From NCBI GenBank assembly GCA_012656075.1, contig JAAKBF010000203.1:1-64000 (forward strand): a DNA stretch of 64,000 bases, given 5' to 3'. Numbering within the stretch: position 1 is the stretch's first letter; each line of letters opens with the position of its first letter. This stretch comes from Phytophthora hibernalis. Its lineage: Eukaryota > Oomycota > Peronosporomycetes > Peronosporales > Peronosporaceae. Of this stretch, positions 55,740-64,000 are shown piece after piece. Both the position numbers and the translations under genes were made by a program. A model generated the notes under the pieces. That model was not told where the DNA came from, made no database searches, and saw nothing but the letters and a program-made list of their open reading frames with translations.

Positions 55740-56726
55740 GTGCTTCTCTTCGCCTTACCTGTGCATGTATACCGTGCATAATACAATACCGGTTTGTGAT
55801 TAAGGTCATCGACTATGCGGCTTGTGTATTCTTTCACAGAGGACGTGCAAGCACACCCTTCTATGATGCACGATGGCCTACGGGTTTCTGTATGTGACTC
55901 GGGAGCCCACGTGAATATCGGATACGATAGCCATGCCGATAACAGACCCTCTTTTGCGTTTCTGGCAGGAGTAGCGTGTGGGGGAACTTAAGCAGTGATG
56001 TAGCCTCCTCCACCGCGTCGCGAGCAGCACTCTAGTTCTTCATCGAGACAACAGCAAATTGTGAAGAGTCACAACTTGTGACCTACAAAAATAGTCAGCG
56101 GCGGCGGGCCGCACGCAACCCTGCGGGTTGCGGCGACCCGGCCCGGGAATGCCGGTAAACAGGGTTTTCCTAACAAAATATATAGCAATATCAATAATTG
56201 CCCTATTTTACCATACAATAATGTATTTCTTGTGTTTCTAGATGTCAGCGAAACCCGCTCAATAACTTATTTCAATGGTGCCGGTGTGTGAAATACTTCC
56301 ATACTTTAAGAATAGAACTATAAAGTACTTCGAAATACAACGTAGTACTACAGTATGCATTATGTATTTCAGGACTCTGATGTATGCAATTGTGTATTTC
56401 CTTTTCGTTTGAGCGCCTCACAATTATTTATTTTATCGACTGCCTCCCATATTATTGCAATAGTATTTTAGGAAACCCTGCCGGTAAAGCCAATAAATTT
56501 CAGAGAATAATAAGGCTAAAAACGGCGTGACACCGGAATGGCGCGGTAGCATTTTTCGCTGGGACAGCGGACTGGGTATGGCGTGCGGCGTTGCTGTGGT
56601 TCTTGAAAGAGAGAGAACAGGTACGAACGGGGAAACTTACAATTTCATCTGTACACACTTTGCTTATCAAACTCAACGTGCTCAACAACTTCGCCTATAC
56701 GTAGCAAAAAGCGCGATCGAAACCAT
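55740..56726. other. No gene recognised; hairpin-rich interval
   Basis: Includes a GC hairpin GCAACCCTGCGGGTTGC at about 56117-56133 and AT-rich runs around 56280-56470. An ORF at 56527-56802 runs into the next gene and matches nothing I know. Confidence 0.4.
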
Positions 56727-56729
56727 GGC

Positions 56730-57904
56730 CTATTCGTCCGTGAGGAGCGTCACGAGGTCGCACGACGCGTTGAGGTCAATGCGCCGCGTGCTGTCCTCGT
56801 AGATGATGCTCATGTTCATGACCGCGAGCGCGTCCTTGAACAGCGTGTAGTCGGTCGCGTAGCTGCTCTCGCCCGTGATGAAGTACTGCACGTGGTTGTC
56901 GATGAGTGCCGTGACCATCTCGACCATGTTCGAGCGGTTGTCAATGTCCACGAACAGCCTGAACGTCTGCTGACTCAAGCCCCGAGGGACTCCGACGTCG
57001 GGGTCATCCCACTCAGGTAGCCCAGGTAATCATGGTTGACGTACAGCGTCAAGTTGAGGTACCCGATGCCGTTCAAGCCCATCTGCGAGATGTTGGTCAC
57101 ATTGACGTCAATGTCCATGGTCCAGCCTGCGTCTGTGCAGCCCCAGAAGTCAATGTGGTCGATGACCGTGAGCGGGTCCCGGAAGTTGTTGAAGCCCTCG
57201 ATCGTGAGCTCGCGCTGGAAGTCCAATCCGCCGTAGCTGACGCCCAGGGCGTGTGCCTTGACTTCGGCGCTCGTGTCGAAGACGACCGACACGTCGTCCA
57301 TGACGGCCGTCGACATGGCGGAGAAGGCGTCGGGGTCCGTGACCGTCAAGTCCGCGGTGATGTTGAGGTCGTACGCCTGCTCGCCCTTGTCAATGGTCAG
57401 CGCCGGGAACTCGAACGTGGCGAACGTGGAGCCGTCGTACAGCAGCTTGGCAGTGGTGGCGTCGGACCGTGCGTTCATGCTCAGGTCGTGCGTTAGGTGT
57501 AGACTGAGCTCGCTGGAGAGCACCTTCTGGTCCGAGATCTCATTGATGTCCAGGTAGTTGACACTCATCTTGATCTTGTTGACGTTGTGCTGGAACACGG
57601 CCTTGACGATCACGAACCACGCGATGAGCACGAGCACGACCAGCAGCAGCAGCACGAGGCCCAGGATGGCCAGGACCCGCTGTCTCTTGGTGATGCGCCA
57701 CCACAGGAACTTCTTGAGCGGCTTACCGCCCTTCTCGGCGTCTTCCTTCAGCACGTCCTGGCTGTTGGCACCCACGTCCACCTTGAAGGCCGAGTCTGGC
57801 TGCGTCTGGTATTGATAGTGGTCCAGGTCCACGTTAGCGTGAGCGGGACTCTGCAACGAGTCGACTACGGGCGTCTTGATCTCCTGTTGCTGGTGGGTCG
57901 CCAT
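56730..57904 (-). CDS. Membrane-anchored LEA/DUF3712-like protein, paralog 1
   Basis: Type II membrane protein. Start ATG 57904 (MATHQQQEIKTPVVDSL), a cytosolic tail, then KKFLWWRITKRQRVL and a membrane segment (LLLLVVLVLIAWFVIVKAVF). A long beta-rich domain follows (MSVNYLDINEISDQ, LTIDKGEQAYDLNITADLTV, GVSYGGLDFQRELTIEGF, NVTNISQMGLNGIGYLNLTLY), and after a one-base shift near 56975 SQQTFRLFVDIDNRSNMVEMV to the stop at 56730. Architecture matches membrane-anchored LEA-2/DUF3712-like proteins. Closely related to 62219-63373, with conserved SCDLVTLL/SCNVLSLL ends. Function unknown; the site is likely the cell surface or endomembrane. Confidence 0.8.
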
Positions 57905-57940
57905 GGTGAGAGAAGAGAGACTTGGTGCAGGCAAGGCGGC

Positions 57941-57956
57941 AAGTTGGCGAATGAGG
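57941..57956 (-). promoter_or_regulatory. Initiator-like element of paralog 1
   Basis: Minus strand CCTCATTCGCCAACTT, about 35 bases before the ATG, matches the oomycete initiator plus flanking element. Confidence 0.6.
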
Positions 57957-57967
57957 TGAAGCGGTCT

Positions 57968-57999
57968 CACTGATCGGCCGCTCACTGATCGGCCGCTCA
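57968..57999 (-). repeat. Tandem copies of a 15-base promoter repeat
   Basis: CACTGATCGGCCGCT stands twice in tandem with a partial third copy, about 20 bases upstream of the initiator-like element. The core GATCGGCC could be a binding site. Confidence 0.5.
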
Positions 58000-58880
58000 C
58001 TGACACCCGCCAAGTACAGTACCGGTACGGGAAGCGAGGTGCACTTCGGTGTGCGCTTCTTCACGACGGGTTCCGCGACTTATTTGACTGGCACTGAGTA
58101 AGGCGACCTGCCATCAACAGAGTTGTCAGCAAGCGGGATGGGCAACCAACTTCAATTTGAAAATCTTTCTGACGGCGTAATTTTTTTGACAGCGTTATTA
58201 TTGCCGGTACTGGCTGCGCGTTTACTGGGCTGCAGCGCAGGTGCCCAGGCCACTGCTCGCGCTTATTTGCTGTAGCACCTGAAATCTTCTTGCCATGGTC
58301 TGCTTCGGGAGAGCGTAAGCAATGGCGCTGTGCTTCCCGACGGTAATTGAGTGGGATCACCTACAGTTGTGCTGGCACACACAGTTATAGAGCGCTGGTC
58401 TCCGGTGCAGTTGGCATCTACGGCACGCGCGGACTGTACATTGAATTCTGTGGTGAAGACACCTTGTCGCGCAACTCGCTATGCATGATGCCGAAAACGC
58501 TGCGGTACAGAATCCTAGAAGCAGTGTTGCGATGGTTGACAGCGCGCTCGATTAGTGCGGCGAGCTGTTACAGTACCTGTATGTCGGATAACTCATGCAC
58601 GCTCCAGCATTGCCACTATACGGCAGCCCATGTCTAGCGTGAATTGGCTCGGGCTCGTGACGCACTCGGATCACTCTGACATTTTAACATCCATTTGATC
58701 GCTGTTGCCTGATATACGCCTTGGTCGGCTTGTTTGTCTGAAGTGCCCAGCTCCAGTTTGCAGCAGCACGCCTTCCTGCTGCTGGTGCAATCCCAACTAG
58801 GCCCCCAAAGACTAATTGCCATGGCTAAACCAAGTCGATCATGAATCTCTTTAACTGTGTATACGGGCCGTATAACGTCA

Positions 58881-58942
58881 GATGATACCCTGCCGGCCGC
58901 TGATCCTTGAGATCGACCCCGCCGCATGTCAATGGTGTCGCT
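58881..58942 (+). repeat. Left arm of an inverted duplication
   Basis: GAGATCGACCCCGCCGCATG and flanks recur in reverse at 59325-59397, separated by about 380 bases. The two arms differ by an indel and a few changes. Translated, both read ...EIDPAACQ. Possibly two scraps of one gene. Confidence 0.65.
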
Positions 58943-59324
58943 TCCACCTTTTTCGGTGGCCGCTTCGAATCAAACGGATGACAGCAACTTTCTCAGCGGG
59001 CTTGAGGAGCGCTTTGAGGCCGTTGCGCTCCACGGCAACGCATCGGACTCCGATACCCCTCCGAGACTCGTAAGTCTCTTCATTGAGTACTTGGACTCCA
59101 AGTTGGAGAACCAGCTGATTCAGCTGCACATGTAGCTGATCTTTGCTTGACTGCCGTGGGCCGCCCACTGGGCGCGCATCCCGCCTCTATTGAAGTCGCC
59201 TGAGATGGATGCTATCCTCTTCGACGTGAATGTTGCCGTGCAAGGTCCAGGGTAAAAGTGCATGATTGCGGGCGTAGGTACCCCTTGCATCACCAATATG
59301 CGTACGGAAGATCAAATGAGCATT

Positions 59325-59397
59325 GGCGACAGCATTGACATGCGGCGGGGTCGATCTCGAGGAAAGGATCACGGCAGCCGGCCAGCAGGATATCATC
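59325..59397 (-). repeat. Right arm of the inverted duplication
   Basis: Reverse complement partner of 58881-58942. On the minus strand it reads DDILLAGCRDPFLEIDPAACQ-like sequence, which gives a better protein frame than the left arm. Confidence 0.65.
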
Positions 59398-59603
59398 GAG
59401 GGTCCACACACGGCTTAAAAGTCCTGTCCGGCTACATGTGGTTGATTCATGACAGCGGAATAACACCAAGCACTGCTTGAAGCAGGTCGTGGGGCCACCC
59501 TATTTACAAGTTTAGGATGAGCAGTACAGGCTTCCTCACTTTTAAATATTTCCTTGAACATGAGTAGCAAAACCACAGTTCATCAACTTGATTAACATTC
59601 TTG

Positions 59604-60442
59604 TCACGGCATGGACGGCGAAAGTGCTGGTGCTGCGTGTGTAGCAGCAACCAGCTTGTCGGCCTGTTTTTTCTTCTTGGTGTGCTCGGCGACGCGCTCC
59701 TTGAGCTCTTTGATCTCCACGTCGGCACTCAGCAGCAGGTTCTTGGTGTCCTGAACCTCCTTCTTCACGAAAGTCTCTCCGCGAGCCAGCGTCTTGAGCA
59801 GTTCAACGTCCGAGTAGGTGGGCAGGTGGTCTTGCATGGCCAACGGCGGTGCCTGCCGGTCTGGTCCAGCCATCAGCTTCTTGTAGAAGAACTCGGTCGG
59901 CTCGTTGAACACGAGCTCATCATAGAACTCACTCACCACAGGCTACAATAGCAAAGGGAATGTTAGTTAAAAAGTGCTGGGCAGCAACATGAAGCAAGTT
60001 GAAGTTGCAGGGGATACCTTCTTAGTGCTCGCGGGTTGGCTGCTAGGCGGATACAGCACCAGCAAGTGGATGATGCTGATCGGCCGCTCGTTCGGGTCGT
60101 GGAAGTAGATCTGGATGCGCGTCTCAAACTCGCCCCAACCCAGCTCCGTCACCTCGTATGGCGGCTCCGTCAGTACTACAGGAACCAGAATCCGTTATTT
60201 ATCTGTTAAAAGTTAAGCAAATTTAACCTTAACGTACCTCGGACTGGGTTGGTGAAACTCACGTGGAGGCTGATGACGACCTTGCTGATCATGTAAGACA
60301 GGTCTTCGTTGTCCACACCGCGCAGGTAAATGGACCAGCGGTGCGTCTTGGTCTCCTCGGCCTTGCGTCCGAGGTACGTGGCCACCGACCCATAGAGAAT
60401 AGGCTTGCTCACCACTAGGTTCTTCTGGCGGGCGTCCGACAT
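59604..60442 (-). CDS. YEATS-domain protein, GAS41/YEATS4-like
   Basis: Reader of acylated lysine, subunit of SWR1/NuA4-type chromatin complexes. Three exons on the minus strand: 60442-60238 (MSDARQKNLVVSKPILYGS; KTHRWSIYLRGVDNEDLSYMISK), 60175-60018 (LTEPPYEVTELGWGEFETRI, IYFHDPNERPISI) and 59942-59604. Introns have GT-AG ends (GTACGT/CTGTAG and GTATCC/TTGTAG) and keep the frame. The YEATS domain has the conserved HxSF (SLHVSFTNPVR) and GWGEF motifs. The C-term has a coiled coil (KKEVQDTKNLLLSADVEIKE) as in GAS41. Full length about 233 residues, no breaks. Confidence 0.92.
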
Positions 60443-60572
60443 TTCAGCTGTTAGAATTGTTCCTAACTGTCAGCTAAAAATCGGCATATGATCCGTCCAA
60501 AATTGGCCAGCAACCCATTGGACGATATTAGCGTTGCCGTACTTTTTCAAATTCCAGTTCGACTTCTGGAAG
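60443..60572. promoter_or_regulatory. Bidirectional promoter, YEATS and FHA genes
   Basis: 130 bases between the two ATGs. Minus strand has GATCATATGCCGATTTTTAG and plus strand has GTACTTTTTCAAATTCC, each loosely like the oomycete initiator plus flanking element. Confidence 0.4.
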
Positions 60573-61660
60573 ATGAAGAGGAAGCACGCGACCGCAGCCG
60601 AAGCAGCCGAGGAGCAGGAGGCCCCACCCGCCAAGAAGAGAGGTACGACTACTGGATGATCAATGGAACAGCCAGATTGACCAAGTTGCAGCTTAATATC
60701 CGACGCAGTTTTAGAAAATTGACATTTGAAATGGCGCATTGTTCTGTGGCTCTAGCGAGGGCTCCCGGTGCGCAGGAAGAGGACAACAATGATGCCTCGC
60801 AGCCGCAGATGGGTGATACGATCGACGTGCAAGGATTTCTACTGCGGGACTGTCAGGCGTCGTCCAAAGTATATCCACAGACTGCTGAACTGCCCGGAGG
60901 AGGCCTTGTTGACCATTGTGAATGGATTGGTGTCTGCAGAGACTGGTGGAGCAAGCGAAGATGCGGGCGGAAGAGCTTCGACGAGATCTGGAGGCAGGCA
61001 AGAAAGCACTTCTGGATGCTGTCGAGGCGGAGAAGGAGAATCTCGACAAAGGTGCGGACGTGTTTTTAGTCGATCGGAATGGCAGTGGACACCGTCATAA
61101 ACAAATCTGCATTGTACTGCGTGTTTTGTACCAGACGGCAATGTCATTCCACAGGCGTTTGCAATTGCGGTGAAGTGTGTCACTGGGCCCTATCGAGGGC
61201 AGAAATTCTCCATGGACATTGACGTGGTACATCTAGTGCTGACGCAATGGCGAGTGATCTTCTAGAGGACTAACGGAGGTGTTGTATTTATGCAGAAACG
61301 ACATTCATCCTGCTTTTTGGGCCGTTCTACTGGTCGAAAGTTTCGCTCGCCTCGTGGATTGAGCATGCCGAAGGACGCGGAACTTTCAACGTCACACGGA
61401 GAGGTAAAACTGACACATCGATGGAATATCACCTGCAGCTTTTACGCGTGATCCACTAACACTGTTGCTTGTTGTATCTACAGATCAAAATGGAGGCAAC
61501 GGGAAAAATATTTTTCATCGATTTGGACAGTACAAACGGCACACTGATCGACGGCGTGAGGCTAGAAGCCCACCAGCCGTACGAGCTTACTCTCGGTAAG
61601 CAGATCAAGGTGGAGATCGGCGCGGGCGAGTTCGTGTTCACGTTCGAGCAGAAGTCGTAA
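60573..61660 (+). CDS. FHA-domain protein
   Basis: Reads phosphothreonine. ATG 60573 opens a basic, Ala/Glu-rich leader (MKRKHATAAEAAEEQ). The next exons are in mixed frames: YIHRLLNCPEEALLTIVNG, then a coiled coil (RLVEQAKMRAEELRRDL). DGNVIPQAFAIAVKCVTGPYRGQ precedes an exon from about 61299 with CFLGRSTGRKFRSPRG, the FHA start (Arg of GRS/T binding loop). After an intron (GTAAAA at about 61403 to CTACAG at 61483) comes IFFIDLDSTNGTLIDGVRL, with the FHA signature STNGT, ending in FVFTFEQKS and stop at 61660. Alternatively, the GTAAGT at 61657 could splice to an exon at 61740 and extend the protein. One frame problem remains near 60930. Confidence 0.7.
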
Positions 61661-62218
61661 GTCACTTTATGGTACTGTATTCCCGGTCACTGTTTATTGC
61701 ATGTGTACAGTATGTGTTTGCTATGCTATCACACTGATAGCCTCGGCGGATGGGAAGCCTGTAAGAAAGCAAGTCGATCCGCTTGCCATCACGGAGGTTG
61801 CTGTCCTCGATCGTTGCAGCAGTGTTGGGCCAGCACTGCTGGCTGGGCACTTGAGCGAACCTCTGCATTCAACTCGAATGATTCAAGGCGTCAACCTTAC
61901 AACAGGGCCTGTTTCCTTGGTGTCAAGCGCGTGCCGACCACCACGATCTCGCTTGGGTGCGAGCCTGCTCGCTATCTCAAATCAGGCGAGCCACGCATTC
62001 CAGCCGTCTGGGGGATGGAGGTAAGTGCTTCAGTCAACGGAGGATGGAATAACACGAACACGCCGTTCGTAACGCTGCAGAGCCGTGAGCTTGGGCTTGT
62101 TGTGATCTCCGATACGTTAAGCCACTCAATTCCAAAGAGATGAATGCAGGCGAAGCGACTTTTATTACAAGTGGAGCTCACCGTTGCTATCGCTACCACG
62201 ATCTAATGGATTGCTTTC
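61661..62218. other. Possible 3' extension of the FHA gene, not settled
   Basis: A donor-like GTAAGTCAC at 61657 and an acceptor-like CTGATAG at 61740 would join the FHA frame in phase to SADGKPVRKQVDPLAIT and about 90 further residues (61740-62024). Two overlapping frames here both stay open; neither shows a known domain. Confidence 0.35.
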
Positions 62219-63373
62219 CTAACTCAGCAGCGAGAGAACGTTGCACGACGTGTTGAGGCCGAGGCTGGAGAGACCGTCCGTGTAGACGACGCTCATGTTG
62301 ACCTTGCTGATGGCCTCTGCGAACTGCGTGTACTCGGTGGAGTATGGGTTGTCGCCCGTGATGTAGAACTGCGCGCTGCCGCTGATGACGCCCATGGCCA
62401 TGGAGAGCAGAGCCGACGAGTCCTGCGGCACGGTGGCGCGGAAGAGCTGCACGCTCTCACCACGCGGCAGGCCCAACTCGGGCTTGAGCGACTCGGCGTA
62501 TCCCAGGTAGCTGTTGGAGTAGTACAGACTCAGATTGAGCGCACCGATACCGTCGAGGCCCATGGCGGACGGGTTATACAGCGTCACGTTGATGTCCATC
62601 TGGTACACGTCGTTGGTGCAGCCAAACCAGTCGATGTAGTCGATCTCCGGGGCCGGGTCGCTGAACTGGTTGAAGCCCTCAATCGGCAGTGTGCGCTCCA
62701 GGTCCAGGCCGCCGTAGGTCAGGCCGAGGGCGTGCGCCTTGATCGAAGCAGTGGCCTCGAGCGAGACCTCGGCGTCCTCCACCAGGCCCTCGGCCATGAG
62801 GTTGAACGTCTCGACGTCGGTCAGCGTCAGCGTGCCGTCCACCGTGAGATTGTAGTTCTGCTCGCCCGTTTCAATGTCAAGACCAGGGATCACCACCGAG
62901 CCGAACGCCACGCCGCCATACAGCAGCGAGGCCGTGATGTCGTCCGTGGTGGCAGCGATGGCGATGTCGTGCTGCACGCTTAGGCTGAGCTCAACGTTGA
63001 GCTCCGAGTCGCTCGGGATGGACTTGACGTCCAGGTAGTTGATGGTCAGGTCCACCGAGTTGACGTAGTGCTGGATCACGGCCGGGATGATGGCCAGGAA
63101 CACGATGAGCAGGATCACAGCCAGGAGGATGACCACCAGGCCGCTGATGAGCAGGATGCGCTGCGTGCGGGTCATGTGCCACTTGAAAAACTTGACGAGC
63201 GGGCGGCCGTTCTTGTCGGTGTTCTCGCCATCGTCCTTCTTGGACTCCGCGCCAGGCGCCGACACGTCGAGGCGCAGCGCGGGCTCGTCGTTGTAGTGGG
63301 CGCCCTCGGCCACGGGCGTCTGCACCGCTTGGGCCACGGGAGTCTGCACCGTTTCAGCGTGGTTTGTGCTCAT
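62219..63373 (-). CDS. Membrane-anchored LEA/DUF3712-like protein, paralog 2
   Basis: Intact second member of the pair, about 384 residues. ATG 63373 (MSTNHAETVQTPVAQ) gives a cytosolic tail, then MTRTQRILLISGLVVILLAV and LLIVFLAIIPAVIQHY as the membrane anchor. An extracellular or luminal beta-rich domain follows: VDLTINYLDVKSIPSDSE, IETGEQNYNLTVDGTLTL, GLTYGGLDLERTLPIEGF, YNPSAMGLDGIGALNLSLYY, then QFYITGDNPYSTEYTQFAEA and the end NTSCNVLSLLS. Many Asn-X-Ser/Thr sites fit a secretory location. ATG 63373 is preferred over 63451 because an initiator-like element lies between. The YEATS and FHA genes lie between the two paralogs, so they are neighbours but not strictly tandem. Confidence 0.88.
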   Translation of the reverse strand: MSTNHAETVQTPVAQAVQTPVAEGAHYNDEPALRLDVSAPGAESKKDDGENTDKNGRPLVKFFKWHMTRTQRILLISGLVVILLAVILLIVFLAIIPAVIQHYVNSVDLTINYLDVKSIPSDSELNVELSLSVQHDIAIAATTDDITASLLYGGVAFGSVVIPGLDIETGEQNYNLTVDGTLTLTDVETFNLMAEGLVEDAEVSLEATASIKAHALGLTYGGLDLERTLPIEGFNQFSDPAPEIDYIDWFGCTNDVYQMDINVTLYNPSAMGLDGIGALNLSLYYSNSYLGYAESLKPELGLPRGESVQLFRATVPQDSSALLSMAMGVISGSAQFYITGDNPYSTEYTQFAEAISKVNMSVVYTDGLSSLGLNTSCNVLSLLS

Positions 63374-63410
63374 GCTGCTGTCACTAGTCGTGCGTCTCAG
63401 AGGGAGTAGG

Positions 63411-63427
63411 CAAATTGCAAAGTGACC
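63411..63427 (-). promoter_or_regulatory. Initiator-like element of paralog 2
   Basis: Minus strand GGTCACTTTGCAATTTG, about 40 bases before ATG 63373, one of the best matches in the window to the oomycete initiator plus CAATTT flanking element. Confidence 0.65.
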
Positions 63428-64000
63428 TGCCGACGACTGAAAGAACGGCACGCAGTGCCCGCGCCACGCCTGTCAACTTGACAGTGTCAAGGTGTCCGGC
63501 CAGTGTCAGTGCTCAAGCGTTACGAAGTGGGAGCATGGTTGGGATGGGCAATCACCACTCCCTCCCCAACTACATCTTCTTAAAATGAATGTACTCGATA
63601 TTGAAGGAAGCACTTTAATAAGAGGGCATTTCTGGGAGCGCTTTTCATTCGATCCTGTAGAGAAAGTGACACCTTGGTGCCTATTTACATTGCTACTATA
63701 ATAGTATCTCTTTCAACTATTCCGCCAGCTTGCTGCAGGATACGCTCTTTTGGCGAAGATATGCCTGCCTAAGCAAATCGACTATTTTCCCATCAAAGTC
63801 GTTGGATGGATATTGGCAGGGTATGCGAATGTAGCAGTACCAAATCTGATGTATCGCGTCCCACCGAGAGGGATGACACCATTGCCGTTTCATAGAAAAA
63901 TATGTCGACGCAGCGTTCACTTACAACTAATAACCTGCATCAGATGTTTGGATTGCAACAAACATTTAAGCTCTTTCGAGACCTTTAAATGTTATGAACT
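63428..64000. other. Right end of window, no supported gene
   Basis: A 67-codon minus ORF at 63717-63920 (MNAASTYFSMKRQW) shows a plausible composition, but I do not recognise it. Confidence 0.4.

Larger units (their letters stand above)
58010..59600. other. Intergenic region with no supported gene
   Basis: A 70-codon ORF at 58926-59135 (MSMVSLPPFSVAASNQ) and others lack any recognised match. It holds the inverted duplicate listed at 58881 and 59325. Left side 58100-58620 shows nothing. Confidence 0.45.

Noticed and set aside
1..64000. CRISPR array, rRNA operon, bacterial operon
   Set aside because: None of the regular repeats or rRNA-like sequence was seen; genes have introns and eukaryotic transposons.

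Overview
The window looks like a repeat-rich stretch of an oomycete nuclear genome, most like Phytophthora. Several single-copy genes have an oomycete-type initiator plus flanking promoter element (TCAYTY..CAWTT-like) 10-100 bases before their ATG (at about 224, 7985, 15125, 57956 and 63427). Genes are compact, with introns mostly under 120 bases. The transposon mix (copia, chromodomain gypsy, DIRS-like, piggyBac, MULE, Helitron, PIF/Harbinger) is typical of Phytophthora. Species cannot be named from sequence alone.

Layout. 1-1 kb: one small helical-protein gene. 1.2-6.8 kb: complete but decayed copia element (copia-1, minus strand) with LTRs and target duplication. 7-7.8 kb: short inverted-repeat element. 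8-15 kb: gene island with a YjbQ-family gene, a divergent F-box/SPRY and dephospho-CoA kinase pair, the meiotic recombination gene MND1, and a DOMON plus ferric-reductase/NADPH-oxidase-like membrane protein. 16.8-24.1 kb: second copia element (copia-2, minus strand) sitting in an AT-hook-like reading frame. 25.3-27.4 kb: multi-exon gene of unknown function. 28.2-29.2 kb: internally deleted PIF/Harbinger-like element with a transposase remnant and a Myb-like ORF. 29.4-39.6 kb: gypsy remnants (LTR, gag-pol, chromodomain) flanked by antisense ORFs and split by an inverted-repeat element. 40.1-43.3 kb: broken ATG1/ULK-like kinase and a MULE transposase relic. 43.6-47.2 kb: decayed piggyBac gene. 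47.7-54.8 kb: Helitron relic split by a DIRS-like tyrosine-recombinase retrotransposon. 54.8-55.7 kb: two adjacent short inverted-repeat elements, one with a tRNA-like Pol III promoter. 56.7-63.4 kb: second gene island with two paralogous membrane-anchored LEA/DUF3712-like genes flanking a divergent YEATS (GAS41-like) and FHA-domain gene pair.

Many reading frames that look constrained, including those of expected single-copy genes, are broken by single-base shifts. Either this is an assembly with residual indel errors or several genes are decaying; sequence alone cannot decide. Frames are reported as they stand. No bacterial operon, rRNA, intact tRNA or CRISPR array was seen.
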